From Agapetus fuscipes (Eukaryota > Arthropoda > Insecta > Trichoptera > Glossosomatidae), in assembly GCA_951799405.1 (NCBI GenBank), contig OX637343.1, positions 15,974,524-16,038,523 of the forward strand: a stretch of 64,000 nucleotides of DNA, written 5' to 3'. Positions within the stretch are counted from its first letter, which is position 1; every line of letters starts with the position of its first letter. A program made the translations under genes and the position numbers. Shown here piece by piece: positions 38,700 through 50,579 of the stretch. The notes beneath the pieces are model-generated. The model did no database searches and was not told where the DNA came from. It was given only the letters and a program-made list of their open reading frames with translations.

Positions 38700-38960
38700 T
38701 TCGTACGTGAAGCACGCTGGTGTGTGTCGAACAATCCTAGTTGAAGTACCTACCATGTTTAAGAACATGCAAGAATCGTCTCTGCCACCCATATATATAA
38801 ACGAACAAATATTTTGTGGTGAGGATAGAGTTGCTTAGATCATTGTAACGCAAAAGTTTGTAAGCAGAGCATGCAAAGTGTACAGTATATTATAAATAAA
38901 TTTGTGAAAAATAAATTTAATTAAAATAACCCCAAGATCAATCATAACAGTGTGAAACTA
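38700..38960 (+). mobile_element. LTR-like segment, possible solo LTR
   Basis: GAAGCACGCTGGTGTGTGTC, CAAGAATCGTCTCTGCCACC, TATATATAAACG (TATA) and AATAAATTTGTGAAAAATAA (poly-A signal region). The same order is seen at 49985 and 7990. Ends are not defined. Confidence 0.5.
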
Positions 38961-39365
38961 ACCATCAATGCTGTTTTAAAAAAGGATTATTTTTGCCAAT
39001 ACTTTTGTTTAAGAGAATGTCATAATATTTGCTTGAGATGTCAATGGATTAATTTGCGTTTTCCCTAGTAACCCTGGCGGTTGAGGACAGAATTTTGTCA
39101 TTGTCAAAATGACGTCATAAGGCGGCACGCTTTCTGCACGACAATCGAGGATGAACTATTTTTTTATATCAATAACTGTCACAAATCACTGCGTACCCTG
39201 GGGCAAAGACAATTAAAATCCTTTGTAAAGTCATCAACGGAACACTGAAAATAACTTATTAATATTTTTAATTTTTAGGATCAACTCTAAATAAACATTT
39301 CTAGAAAATAGTTTAAACAAGACAACGCATGATGCAAAAACCTAAGATCTCCAATACTCCAGTGA
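38961..39365. other. Sequence without recognised gene
   Basis: A palindromic TGACGTCA lies at 39109. No ORF. Confidence 0.4.
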
Positions 39366-39628
39366 CAGATCGCTGTCTTAGTTCTTGTTTACTGTAGGTA
39401 TACACCATTCGGAAAAATTTACATGAGCAATGTTTGTATGTGTACTGGATCAATGTGTCTTATAAAAACATGAAATTTATTTAAAAAATATTTAAAAGAA
39501 CTCTCACATTATCGAGTTTTATGGTTTTCCTTAGCTCAGATTGTGTAGAATTTGATTCATAAGACAACTGCATGAAAAAGTCATATTGGACAAGATTGGC
39601 GTATACGGTAAACAAGAACTGGGGGAGC
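39366..39628. mobile_element. MITE-K copy
   Basis: ATCGCTGTCTTAGTTCTTGT left end and complement CCCCCAGTTCTTGTTTACC right end; interior as in 24066 and 30372. Confidence 0.75.
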
Positions 39629-40309
39629 GAGATGTCTATCACATAGTTACAATAATTTGGCAAAGCACTGTTTAAAATATTAATAAATTTTATTTAATTT
39701 AAATGTAGAAATCAAGGCTATAATGATTTCCATTTTTATTCCGTTTTGAGTCACTATGCTACCCATACTTGAATTAAATAACTACAAATAGTCCTGAAAA
39801 CTTATTGCAAACTTTATTGGAAAAACGGATTCGCTTTAATAATAAAATTGAAAAGTTTCTCAACACAGAGAGCGGGTGATGTATTTTACAGCTTTGCAAA
39901 TGGAGTCTCCAATCTAATATTATTTACTCTCAGGGCTCTGATATAGTTCAACTTTAACTTTCGCCTTATCGCTCACGACACAAGTTGGGCGATTCGTCGC
40001 TTCCATTCAATATCGAGTACGCCAAAACCTCAGTGTTCAAATCACATTACGAATGCTTCTGATTTTGTATATTGCGCGAAAAAACTCAACCAGACGGTCA
40101 GATTTCAGCTGTTAAAAAAACAAAAGCGTACATAATTTCACAATTTATTTTTATTTCATTAAATGATAGACTACCTTTTAAAAAATGCATGTGCGTTTTT
40201 AAAAAAATTATATCTGACTTAGTTTTTAAACTACAGCTCTGTAAAATTCGCCCATTTTCGATTTCCGCTAAAACAGCTCATTTTTTTATTTAGGCGGATG
40301 TGACGTCAA
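39629..40309. other. Sequence without recognised gene
   Basis: A 73-codon ORF at 40072 has no motif. TGACGTCA at 40301 abuts the next element. Confidence 0.4.
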
Positions 40310-40617
40310 CCCAAGTAACCATTTAGGTTTTAAAAAGGTTACAAAATGGTCCCACAACCTTTGTATGGAAATCGGCACGTAAGTCTTAGTAGTCTCAATA
40401 ACGTTATATTTACCTTATACTAACCTCGTGAGTGCTAAAAGGGCCCCAGTTTTAGAACCTTGCGAAGAGCTACACCAAAACCTATAGCTCAAATACAGAA
40501 CCGCTCTACGAGCTACGGCAGAACCCAAATATAACTTCGGCAACCTTAATTTTACCTCAATATAACCTAGCAAGACAGCGTTTACGTTCTAAATAAGTCT
40601 TGGATGTAACTCGTATA

Positions 40618-40725
40618 CAACTTACAACTCGGGTTCTCTCGCTCTCGCTCGGGTGAGCGAGAGCGAGAGGACCCGAGAAACATCTCGCTCTCGCTCGGGT
40701 GAGCGAGAACGAGATGTTTCTGTGG
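40618..40725. repeat. Nested palindromes of GAGCGAGAGCG type
   Basis: CTCGGGTTCTCTCGCTCTCG and its complement, then ACATCTCGCTCTCGCTCG and its complement, form two adjacent hairpins sharing the CTCGCTCGGGTGAGCGAG centre. Confidence 0.8.
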
Positions 40726-40729
40726 AAGA

Positions 40730-41886
40730 TTTTTTACACAGCCGTGAATTGAAATACATATTATAATGGCGCGTGCGCGCCATATTCCGACTTACCAAGT
40801 TTCAAAATGGATAGATAAGTATGAGTTGTTTTCAAACAAAATAATAAATGGCTTTAAGAAAGCAGGGGAAATGTAAAACATACTGCGAATGGCACTTTAT
40901 CGTGATACTTTAGGATAATAGTTCTGTATACGAGACGGGCCTTTCGTAACTTAAAAAATTTAATATTTTAATTTTAATATTTTTTTTCAATTAAGTGTTT
41001 GGTGGTAAGTTGCATTATAAATTAAACTTATATTCATACAAAAAGGCATGTATTTTAAATCGCATAGGATACCATATTTAATTTTGCATAATTAAATAAA
41101 AATATTTCTGTTGATTAAGATAGTTAGTTTTTTTTCATTGAAAAAATATGGCTGCCGTAAAGAAATTACCAGTAAGCTTTAAAATATACCTTTTTTGCCA
41201 AAAAAAGAGCTAAATGTTATCTCGCGGAGCTACTAACAACCACAAGGCTATTTTCGCAGCTTTAAGCTTATTGCGAGGAGCTCTTAAAGATTTGTCAGTC
41301 GCGACAATAACTGCGAAGAAACATTAGTTACCTTAAGTTTTGTTGCTGACAGGACGTGTTGTTCATCGAGAGAGTGCTAAAAAAACAGCTACAGGGTCCT
41401 CTGAAAGTAAGTTCATTTTTTCAATCCCTTGAAAGTCAAATGTTAAAAAAACACTTTGGATTACGTTTTACGTCAAGTTTGTCTTTTTAACTCGCAGGTA
41501 TTTTATTTTAAAGTTTTAAAAAATATACATTATTGTATTGTATAAAATTTCCTTTAAAATAGTGTTTGATGTGTTTACTGTTGTTATTATTACTTTTTCT
41601 TTATTTTCCGTATTTACTCAAAAACTATTGACATTATAAAAAAAATGTTAAGTACGGAACCTAAACAATGTATAGTTCTGTAATTAAAAGCAAAAACAAA
41701 ATTCCAAAATACAGCACACACGAAAAAAGCCAAAAATGTAAAAAAAACGAGTTTTTTAAAATATTTTTTTGTGATGGCAATTCTTTAGTTATATATTTTG
41801 TTCAAGCTTTATAATTAAGATGCTTGATTTTTTTCATTACTGTAACTATTTAGCTAAGACCAAGTATAATATATATAATATATAAA
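40730..41886. other. AT-rich interior of the 3.4-kb element
   Basis: No ORF over 60 codons and no repeat recognised. Confidence 0.45.
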
Positions 41887-42181
41887 GGGGCCGTCCATAA
41901 ATTACGTCATCGATTTTGGCCGATTTTTGACCCCCCCCCCCCCTTACAATCATCCTATAGTCATTATCTAATGACCCCCCCCCCCTCTTGCTGTAATAAT
42001 GGATGAGCTTAATAATTAATAATATTATATAACTTACATAATATTTTGTATATTTTGTAGAAATTGGTATTTACAAGAACAACGTCACTTTTGGTACTCG
42101 TACATCATTTGCCATCATCTGCAGACCAGACTCCCCCCCCCCCCCCCCTTAATGCGAATAACGTTATATATGGACAGCCCC
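41887..42181. mobile_element. MITE, GGGGCCGTCCATAAATTACG ends
   Basis: Left GGGGCCGTCCATAAATTACG; right complement GGGGCTGTCCATATATAACG. The interior has two long C-runs. The second copy is at 61392. Confidence 0.82.
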
Positions 42182-42213
42182 ATATATATAATATATATAA
42201 GACTAAGTATAAC

Positions 42214-42498
42214 AAAACCAAGTGTAAATATTATATGCTGAATCTTTTCGGGGGTAGTCGGCTACTTCCGGTAGCGGTCGGGGGTCTTCGGCACCACCGG
42301 CGATACAGCTTTCACTACATACCAGGCTACCGAGAACGCCCGAACGACTCCGGAGCGGCTCCAGACGGAGTGGACCGACAACGCCGGACGGTCCTGCAAG
42401 AAATCTACGGCGGAGATTGCCGAAGACCCCCGACCGCTACCGGAAGTAGCCGACTACCCCCGAAAAGATTCAGCACATAATATTTACACTTAGTTTTA
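42214..42498. mobile_element. GC-rich foldback element, 70-bp arms
   Basis: AAGTGTAAATATTATATGCT, GAATCTTTTCGGGGGTAGTC and GGCTACTTCCGGTAGCGGTC in the left arm are mirrored at 42416-42498. The interior GC-rich 130 bp has no recognised motif. The ORF crossing it (42064-42480) is a by-product of the inverted repeat. Confidence 0.85.
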
Positions 42499-42744
42499 TT
42501 ATAACTCTAAAGGTCCGAAGATGGCTTCCCTTGCGAGGCCGAAAATTCACCTATTAAATAATAAAAATCAAACGATGTTTCCAAAAAACAAAATCATATT
42601 CCACGTCGTGAAAAAAATTATCTAAATATATACATTATATGTTTCATAAGATAAAAAATTTCACGACATGGAATATGATTTATTTCTTTATTTTAACGAT
42701 GTTTCCAAAAAACAAAAAAATAAATCATAAATATATATCTAAAA

Positions 42745-42990
42745 ATCTAATTCTTAATCTTAGCTGCAAAGATATGTATCATTTGAGATTCATATTAAAT
42801 GTATTCCCACAAGCAAACACGCATAATTTCGCGCTTACACATGCCGCATGTGGACCTACAATAAAAAAAAACTCAAATGAACATAATCCCTGCAACTCTT
42901 GCTGACCTTCCCTGAAACAGGGGTGAAATTGGCGAAGTGAACCATTTTTTACAGTATGGGTGGTCAGCCGCATACCAACCTATCAGTCAA
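42745..42990 (-). mobile_element. LINE-T 3' UTR fragment
   Basis: Complete minus copy, TACCAACCTATCAGTCAAGG at the right end. Confidence 0.8.
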
Positions 42991-43729
42991 GGAAAATAAA
43001 TAATTAATAATAATAGAAATATATAATTAATAATAATACAATAAATGAATAATAATAGTAATATTTAAGATGCTTTGTAGTCTTTACCATTCACCGAACT
43101 ACCTACCATAAAAAATAATAAAAACTTACCGGTGTATTGATAATTCGTAAAAAAAATTTACGGACTTTACGTTTAAAATTTCCATTGAATTTCTTTGATA
43201 TCACCCTGTGTCGGTTCATCTTACTAGGCAACGTATTGCTTTGAAATTCCGTAGACAACTAACAGCTGTTGAGCATAAAGCATTATAATATTATACTTGT
43301 AGCTCCTGAAGACAACCTATTGGTTTAGGTTCTTACCACGCAGTCCTAATTTGTTTGCCTAGACAAGTCTTATACAACCTAAAGCAATTTCAACATTCTT
43401 TTACTTTATGGTTCTAACAATATTAAAAAGATAACCTTTAGCTCTCACTTTAGCAAATGCCAACCTCTCTAGAACGTAATCAGGAGTCTTAGACAACCTT
43501 AAGATCATCGGACTATAAGCTCTTGAAATTTAAGTCACAATAACGTTAATTTAACCTCTTGTCAGCAACTTCTACGTTGAAATAATAACCAGTTGGTTTT
43601 TGGACGTATAAGTTATCCTCAAGCCATTTATATGACCAAATAGCAAAGCATTAACCTTTTTATGAGCCTTATAAGACCTAAAGACAATTTTCACAACTTA
43701 GGACGACTAAAGTGGTTACTTGGGAATGG

Positions 43730-44060
43730 ATCTCACGATGTATGGAGTGTACCGTTAGGTTTTCTAAGACCGATGGATCCATCTACGTAATTTTGACGTC
43801 ACTGCGTGTTTCGTCGGCCCCAATTTGTTTTGGCGGAATTTAAATTCTCGACATTTTATTTTTGAAAATTATCAAGGATGTCTTTATTTTTACTATATAA
43901 AAAATATATGGTTGTGGTCCTTGAAATGTACCCTACACAACCATAGTATTTTAAACCGTTTTCCCCACCACTGCAATTACCCTTTGTTACACCAAACTCC
44001 AATCAGACAAAAATCAAAATTCTATGTGATTTCTCCCATCAAATCAAAAATTTGATTGCA
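43730..44060. other. Sequence without recognised gene
   Basis: TGACGTCA at 43791. A 76-codon ORF at 43825 has no motif. Confidence 0.4.
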
Positions 44061-44064
44061 AATA

Positions 44065-44205
44065 CGTAAATCAGCTGATGTTAATCATCTTCCCTGTTCA
44101 AATTCCATCATATTATTATCCACTGTCGAGAAATATTTAACCGAGGTCCTTACCAGAATTAAGCAATCAAATTGTGATGTGTCAATCACATCTTGATTGG
44201 AGGTT
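44065..44205 (+). repeat. Dispersed repeat, copy 2
   Basis: Matches 795-925 (AGAAATATTTAACCGA, ACCAGAATTAAGCAATCAAA, TTGATTGGAGGTT). Confidence 0.65.
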
Positions 44206-44239
44206 TGTGGAGACCTTAGTAGTCATATTTTAGTTGGTT

Positions 44240-44545
44240 AAAGTCCGATCCAAAGCTCAGTTAGTAGAGTGCTTGCATTCCATGCTGAGATCTTGGGCTT
44301 GAACTCCACCGAGGGTGTTGTTTGAAAAACAACAGGCTACCTTCATAACAGTGCAAACTGTCGTTTCCTGTTTCTGAGTTTATATCAAACCCAAAATAAA
44401 ATACCGACAAGGCTTACAAGGTTTGAGGAAACCTCGCTTCAACTGAAGTGGTCGGCTGGCCCTCTTACCTGTAAAAATAAAAATATTCCACTTGCCGCAT
44501 GCGACCCCTTCGGGGAAAACGCAGCAAGAATAAACACCATATTAT
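44240..44545 (+). mobile_element. SINE-2 copy
   Basis: AAAGCTCAGTTAGTAGAGTG (A box), GGGCTTGAACTCC (B box), CTTCAACTGAAGTGGTCGGC, TTGCCGCATGCGACCCCTTC. The middle is diverged by a 70-bp unrelated stretch. Confidence 0.7.
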
Positions 44546-44549
44546 ATTA

Positions 44550-44975
44550 TGTGTACAACAATTCAGTACTTCGCTGTCAGTTGAGACAGTGTTTTTTACA
44601 TTCAAGCAATACGACGGTTGATTTATATCTATCCCTCTAGTAATTCTGGTCCTAATTTATACAGATTATTAATATCCTTATCGAAACATGGAAAATTGTT
44701 ACATACCACCATGCTGGATTTCTCCAGAATATTCGATTGAACACTAATTTAATTCTGAACAAATACAAATTATTATTAGGTACGTTTCTATGTTCCTATT
44801 CATTTTTAGAGATTTCCTAGACTTATTACTAACACAGAACAATCAAACGCAACTACCAGTATTTTGCATATTAGTACCAATATTTATTAGAAATTTTAAT
44901 ATTTCTCTTCATCATTCGTACGTTTATGAATTGATGTGAAATTTAGGAATAAGGTTGGGATTAAGGATTGACGTG
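44550..44975. other. Sequence without recognised feature
   Basis: AT-rich; no coding signal. Confidence 0.4.
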
Positions 44976-44979
44976 GCGG

Positions 44980-45370
44980 TTAATCTGCAATGTTGATTTG
45001 TAATGTTGGCTTATTCATTTGTTACATTTTTTTGAAAAGGAAAGTATTGACTTTTTATGAATAGATTTCTTTGTAAGGTTTTGTTATTTCTGTATACTTA
45101 AATGTTATTTATGATTTGTATTCCTTGACTTATAGGTTGGTATGAGGCTGACCACCCATGCTGTAAAAAATGGTTCACTTTGCCAATGTCCCACCTGTGT
45201 CAGAGAAGGTCGGAAAAAGTTGTAGTATGTTCATTTGAGGTTTGGATTTTATTTGTAAGTACAAATTCAGCATTTGTAAGCGCGAACTACACGTGTTTGT
45301 TTGTGGGCATGCATTTGAGAGCTTTTAATGTTAATATATCCTTGCAACTTAGATTATAGGTTACGATTAC
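44980..45370 (+). mobile_element. LINE-T 3' end with last coding bases
   Basis: GGCGGTTAATCTGCAATGTT corresponds to the WRLICNA coding end. The AT-rich UTR follows, then the high-copy segment from 45133. Confidence 0.8.
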
Positions 45371-45970
45371 AGAGGTGTTAGGCAATAATTGTTTTCAGTG
45401 CTCACATCAAGGACCCTTCCAGTCCTCGTGCCTGGTCCAAGAACGATGGCCTAACTTTTGTTACTGGGCCCTTGAAAATTCTTAAGAGTACGCAAACCCC
45501 GGCTTAGCTTAAGCCCAAAATAAGTCTCGGGCTATTACAATAATTACATTCCGAGAACTTTCGATCCGTATCAATCAACTGCTTTTTATTTAACTTTGAA
45601 AACGATAAAAATAAATTTTGTCTGACTTCAAAAGTATTATATTTAACTTCGTACAAAAACTATTGAAGTAAGATGAATATAAGAAGATAAAAAACACAAA
45701 CCCTACAAAATCTATAAGAAGATAAACTTATATTCATCATCAGTATGTATTATCATTTGAATATATTTTGTATTTGATAAACAGCTGATTTTAACAAATG
45801 TATGAAGAAAATAAAGTTTATCAATATATTGTTAGATATATTGTTTGGTAAATGAGCATTTCAGATTCATAATTGATACTTGCCCACAAACAGACACGTG
45901 TAAGTTCACGCCTACACAATCTATCTATAATCTTTTTTTATTCATCAGTAAATTTAATTTTCTCCCTTGA
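45371..45970. other. Sequence with small LINE-T scrap
   Basis: 45860-45925 is a minus scrap of LINE-T (GCCCACAAACAGACACGTGT). Otherwise nothing recognised. Confidence 0.45.
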
Positions 45971-45974
45971 CTTT

Positions 45975-46200
45975 TAGGATGGTATAAGGCTGACCACCCA
46001 TACTGTACAAATGGTTAACTTGCCAAAGTCATCCGTGTTTCAGGGAAGGTCGGCAAGAGTTGCAGGACTTATGTTCATTTGAGGTTTTGATTTAAAAATT
46101 GAAAGTATACATTCAGCATTTGTAGATTGTAATTTTTATGCGCATGCATTTCATATGAGCTTTGAATGTTAATATATCCTTGCCACTTAGCTTATCGATT
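45975..46200 (+). mobile_element. LINE-T 3' UTR fragment
   Basis: TAGGATGGTATAAGGCTGAC start; CTTGCCACTTAGCTTATCG end; moderately diverged. Confidence 0.7.
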
Positions 46201-46562
46201 ATAGATTTGGTTATTGGAAAATCAACCCCTAGTTTTGTGTGTGCTAGGCTCAGAACTAATTTTATAGTATTCCAACTCGCTCCTATTTACCTCAGAATTC
46301 CTCCATTTGGCAGAGATACCGTTCGCTTTCCGCTTTGGTACCAGCCAGCCAGGATGTCCGGTCCGGCTCTAAGCACAAAAGGCTATCCCAGTAGATGTAA
46401 TCAGCCGGCTTCCTGGACAGAAACTATTCGCTTCGACACTTGTCGACAGAGCACGGTGGCAATGCACACTGTTTTGTGTCCAGAAAATATTTCCGATCGA
46501 AAGAAAATATATTTCGAAAATGTAAATGTATCTCGTACATATGAATCTTCAATTTTTACGTA
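46201..46562 (+). other. Unassigned segment, possible broken ORF
   Basis: An ORF from 46162 to 46593 is more GC-rich than its flanks but lacks any recognised motif, and it runs into the solo LTR. It may be a chance ORF. Confidence 0.3.
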
Positions 46563-46563
46563 T

Positions 46564-46983
46564 TGTTATGTAAATATGAAATATAAATATTAAAATAAGT
46601 AGGTATTAGTTATAGTTATAGGAATTCTGTATTGTATTGGTGGGTAGGATTGATGGTTGTGTGCACATGGAGAAGTCTCTAGGCTAAGTAGGTATTTCGA
46701 GAAGCATCAAGCAAAAATATATTTCAGAGTATTCGATTCTCTTAGTATAAAAAGGGTGCAAGTTGCTTGAACGAGTCAGTTATTATTCAAGCTCTCACCA
46801 CTACAGTCTCCTGCCAGCTTTACAAATACATTGAACCAACTTGACCAGTGAACAGAAACCAAGTGTAATAGAATAATCGAGACTATCTTTGTGAAAATAA
46901 ATTATTAAAAGTGTAAAATAAACAACTGTAAAAGAAGACCAGTGTTATTAATTGAAAGACTTTTGAACCCTAAAATCGTAACA
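46564..46983 (+). mobile_element. Solo LTR with 4-bp target duplication
   Basis: TGTTATGTAAATATG...ATCGTAACA flanked by GTAT on both sides (46560-46563 and 46984-46987). It is closer to the 3359 solo LTR than to the gag-element LTRs. TATAAAAAG box at 46746. Confidence 0.9.
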
Positions 46984-47064
46984 GTATCTTTGGAACTTAA
47001 TATTATATAATACATAAAATTGCATTGTGAACTTGCTTGTTGCAGTCCATTTCATCACACTAAT

Positions 47065-47300
47065 CGTCCCCTCAGTGCTTGTTTAGCTTATCTACAAATT
47101 GATTAAAATATGATTTTCCACTGAATTGTCTTAAGAATCACATTTTCCATAATCTTAGCTAGGACACAAATATTTTTAAAACTCAATGTCCCGTTTTCAT
47201 AAGACACATTGCTACAGTACACAAACTAACAAGAAACATTGCTCACGTGGAATTATCTTTGATGGGCATCAGACAAACAAACACTAAGGATGCAATGTAT
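47065..47300. mobile_element. MITE-K copy
   Basis: CCCTCAGTGCTTGTTTAGCT left; complement CATCCTTAGTGTTTGTTTG right. Confidence 0.75.
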
Positions 47301-47319
47301 TCAATTAACATTTATTTAA

Positions 47320-47460
47320 AGTTTTGGGTTTTTATGTCGTAGGTTCACATGCGGCATGTGCAAGCGCGAATTTGTACGTGTGTGCTTGTGAGGATGCATA
47401 TAATGTGAATCCCTAATGTAACATATCTTTGCAACTCAGATTAGATAAAATTTGATTAGA
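47320..47460 (+). mobile_element. LINE-T 3' UTR fragment, partial
   Basis: GTTCACATGCGGCATGTGCA and TTGCAACTCAGATTAG. Confidence 0.65.
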
Positions 47461-47534
47461 ATAGATTAAAGGACTACTAAGGAGAAATAATGAATTAAGA
47501 ATGACCACACCTTTTATTAACACATAACAACAAT

Positions 47535-47645
47535 TTTGTAGGGTTTGTGTATTCACACTATTGATAATGAACTGAGTATTGAAGGTCGAAAGTGCTTGAG
47601 GTAGAAAATATTATTGTGAAAATAAAACTACGTTGTAGAAAAAAA
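47535..47645 (+). repeat. Foldback-family arm with GGTCGAAAG motif
   Basis: GGTTTGTGTATTCACACTAT, ATTGATAATGAACTGAG, TGAAGGTCGAAAGTGCTTG, then GTGAAAATAAAACTACGTTG. Confidence 0.6.
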
Positions 47646-47649
47646 AAAA

Positions 47650-48180
47650 GAAAAATACAAAACAAAAATATAACATTGTATGAGCGTCCACGAGTAAGTC
47701 TTTTCAACACCATCATGCAAAACGGGTAGCAGGTGAATTTGATTTCCAATTTGAGCCATATTTACATCATTTTTTGCCCTAACAATGAAAAAATGGCCAC
47801 CGAATCAAGAGGTCGTCGAATCACTAATTGCCCTCCACAATCAAAACAAGGCACTCCAATTATTTGTATTTTTTAACAGGCCCGTCCAGTGATTGAAAGG
47901 TGAGCTGTTCGTTTCCATTTGAAAATGAAATTATATTACACTTGCAAATTTGACTGCAAAAAAAACAATCATTATTTTACGTTTGACAGAAAAAAAACAT
48001 TGTTTGTGTTTGGGCGGATTGTTAGGTAGTTTTTTTACGGGTAGCTGGCCATACAATCCTTTGTCCTTGTGCCCATAATCTGACCTATCCAATTTACCCA
48101 ATCACCAGTCTCCAGCTTCAGTAGGTACTTGTTCAATCGCGGTAGTGCACAGACTTGTCACCATCGCAGTATTCATCGCG
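47650..48180. other. Sequence without recognised gene
   Basis: No coding signal or repeat recognised. Confidence 0.4.
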
Positions 48181-48184
48181 CGCG

Positions 48185-48590
48185 ATATCTAATCTAATCT
48201 TATCTAAGCTGCAAATATATATATCATTTAAGATTTATATTAAATGCATTCCCACAAGCAGACATGTATAATTTCGCGCTAACACATGCCGCATGTGGAC
48301 CTACAATATAAAAACCCAATCTCAAATGAACATAAGCCCTGCAACTCTTGCCGTCCTTCCCTGAAACAGGGGTGACATTGGCAAAGTGAATCATTTTTTC
48401 ACAGTACGGGTGGTCAGCCGCATACCAACCTATAAGTCAAGGAACATACATGACAAATTACATTTTTAAAATCACTAAATTATAATATGTATGGACATCA
48501 AAAACTAACAGAAAACAAATTTTAATTTAAAAAACCCTAGCCGCCAACATCACAGATTAACCGCCATTTCTTGATGACTTTGATTCATAA
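48185..48590 (-). mobile_element. LINE-T 3' end with last coding bases
   Basis: Minus copy. AATCTAATCTTATCTAAG tail at 48188, full UTR segment to 48450, AT-rich UTR, then the complement of the KWR-LICD-type coding end near 48560. Confidence 0.78.
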
Positions 48591-48609
48591 TATATTTGTC
48601 TTTGTTAAC

Positions 48610-49035
48610 ATTCAGCCATGTATGAAAAAGGTTATGACTCTGGATGAAATGAAAGAAGTATGCAAGGACAGGAAGAAGTGGCGGCTAATCTGCAATGTTG
48701 GTTTGTAAGGTTAGCTTATTCATTTGTTACATTTTTTGAATAGGAAATTATTGACTCTTTTTTGTATAGATTTATTTTTGTTATTTTTTTATACTAAAAT
48801 GTTATTTATTATTTGTATTCCTTGACATATAGGTTGGTATCTGGCTGACCACCCATACTGTAAAAAATGGTTTACTTTGCCAATTTCACCCCTGTGTCAG
48901 GGAACGTCGGCAAAAGTTGTAGGGCTTATATTCATTTGAGGTTTGGATTTTATTTGTAAGTACACATTCAGCATTGGTAAGCGTGAACTACACGTTTGTT
49001 TGTGGGTATGCATTTGAGAACTTTAAATGAATATA
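48610..49035 (+). pseudogene. LINE-T 3' end: coding C-terminus plus UTR
   Basis: Plus frame reads MKKVMTLDEMKEVCKDRKKW and RLICNVGL-stop (48708). The AT-rich UTR and the high-copy segment follow (48833 on). With 26440 it defines the gene-to-UTR order of LINE-T. Confidence 0.83.
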
Positions 49036-49195
49036 TCCTGAATGTGTACTTACAAATAAAATCCAAACCTCAAACGAACATAAGCCCTACAACTTTTGCC
49101 GACCTTCCCTGACACAGGGGTGACATTGGAAAAGTGAACCATTTTTTACAGTATGGGTGGTCAGCCTCATACCAACGTATAAGTCAAGGAACAAT
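49036..49195 (-). mobile_element. LINE-T 3' UTR fragment, inverted partner
   Basis: Joined tail-to-tail to the previous copy near 49036. The pair makes an imperfect inverted repeat of about 160 bp per arm. Confidence 0.75.
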
Positions 49196-49199
49196 GTAT

Positions 49200-49720
49200 G
49201 CACTAACAAAATAAAAAACCGAATCTAGAGTAAATACCAGCTCTGATAATTTTTGACCATCTCCTGCTACAGGGTTGACATTGGCAATTCCATGAAATAC
49301 GTATAGATTGTATTTTGTTTACTTTAAAAATCTGGATTAATTGTATGTTGATTCAGAATTATATTACGTAAACCACACATATTCCTTCATTTCAGGGAAT
49401 TTATTAACTCAATACAAAATATTAATTAACTCCATTAATTGTTAATTGCTTTTCACTTCCAGCGCTCGTTAGACTTAAAATATTTATGACACTGTTTGTT
49501 TCATTGTTTTTCCATTTCATTTTAAACTTCATTATTATTTAAAAATAATGCCATGAATAAAATATGAAGAGATAATTTCAGGGAAAAAAAATTGGACCTA
49601 CCGCTCAAAATGTATATTTAAAGCTTACCACAAACTAAATGACAATAGACAATAATTACCTACATGCCTTATATCATGTATTTGTTAATAATGTTACGAT
49701 ATTTATTAATATTCTTTGAC
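49200..49720. other. Sequence without recognised feature
   Basis: A decayed LINE-T scrap may lie at 49205-49290. Otherwise nothing. Confidence 0.4.
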
Positions 49721-49724
49721 TTAT

Positions 49725-49975
49725 AGATTGGTATGAGGCTGACCACCCATACTGTAAAAATTGGTTCACTTTGCCAATGTCACCCCTGTTTTAGGGAAGG
49801 TTGGCAAGAGTTGCAGGGCTTCTGTTCATTTGAGATTGTTTTTTATTTTTATTTTAGGTCCACATGCGGCATGTGTGAGCGCAAAATTATGCGTGTCTGC
49901 TTGTGGGAATGCATTTAATATGAATCTCAAATGATACATATCTTTGCAACTTTGATTTAAATTTACATAGATTAG
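49725..49975 (+). mobile_element. LINE-T 3' UTR fragment
   Basis: ATTGGTATGAGGCTGACCAC start; TTTGCAACTTTGATTTAAAT end. Confidence 0.78.
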
Positions 49976-49984
49976 TTACGAGCT

Positions 49985-50250
49985 ATGGATTCGCAGTACA
50001 TGCACCTAAGCACGCTGGTGTGTCAAACAGTCTGGAAGAATTCCGAAAAATCCATTATGGAAGTATGTGGAATAATCTGGAACACGCAAGAATCGTCTCT
50101 ACCGCCCATATAATATATACGAGCAAAGATTCTGTGGTAGAGGCAGAGTCTCTTTAAACATTGAGCCGCGAAGTCGATACGCTAGAGCAAGAAAAGTACT
50201 GTTACCAGTTTTGTGCAAAATATATATTGTGTAATAAATTAATTACAGTT
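49985..50250 (+). mobile_element. LTR-like segment, possible solo LTR
   Basis: AGCACGCTGGTGTGTCAAAC, CAAGAATCGTCTCTACCGCC, TATAATATATACGAG, GAGCCGCGAAGTCGATACG and AATAAATTAATTACAG. Relative of 38700 and 7990. Confidence 0.5.
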
Positions 50251-50297
50251 TATTTAAATGAACGCAAAGTAAAATTATAACAATATATCTTAAAAAA

Positions 50298-50360
50298 AAA
50301 AAGGCTGGTTTTATTTGGTGAGCGCTATTTTTGTGTGTATCACACCTCAAGAGCCATCTT
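50298..50360 (-). mobile_element. SINE-1 tail B fragment
   Basis: Complement: GGCTCTTGAGGTGTGATACA, CACAAAAATAGCGCTCACC, AAATAAAACC. Confidence 0.7.
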
Positions 50361-50384
50361 TTTGTGTAACAAATCACAACAGAG

Positions 50385-50575
50385 TAGAAAAAATAATTTG
50401 TATTTAAAATGCATACCCACAAGCAGACACGTATAAATTCGCGCTTAAGCATGCCGCATGCATGTGAGCCTACAATATAAAACCGAATCTCAAATGAATA
50501 TAAGCCTTGCAACTCTTGCCGACCTTCCTCGAAACAGAGGCTACATTGGCCCAGTGAACCATTTTTTTACAGTAT
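50385..50575 (-). mobile_element. LINE-T 3' UTR fragment
   Basis: Minus copy with the GCATGCCGCATGCATG block expanded; broken by the next LTR at ACAGTAT. Confidence 0.75.
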
Positions 50576-50579
50576 ATAT

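Larger units (their letters stand above)
40310..43724. mobile_element. 3.4-kb element with CCCAAGTAACC inverted ends
   Basis: CCCAAGTAACC and GGTTACTTGGG bound the segment, and the left 60 bp match the palindromic MITE at 21133. About 300 bp at each side are rich in AACCT/AGGTT words. There is no transposase ORF. The interior carries two MITEs and a LINE-T fragment. It may be one non-autonomous element or two small ones bracketing a segment. No target duplication was evident. Confidence 0.5.

Noticed and set aside
42064..42480. 138-codon ORF
   Set aside because: Runs through a MITE C-run and both arms of a foldback; no protein motif.
42505..42550. Hammerhead motif (CCGAAGATGGCTT...GGCCGAAAAT)
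   Set aside because: The CUGANGA box lacks its U and stem I does not pair; kept only as a distant look-alike.
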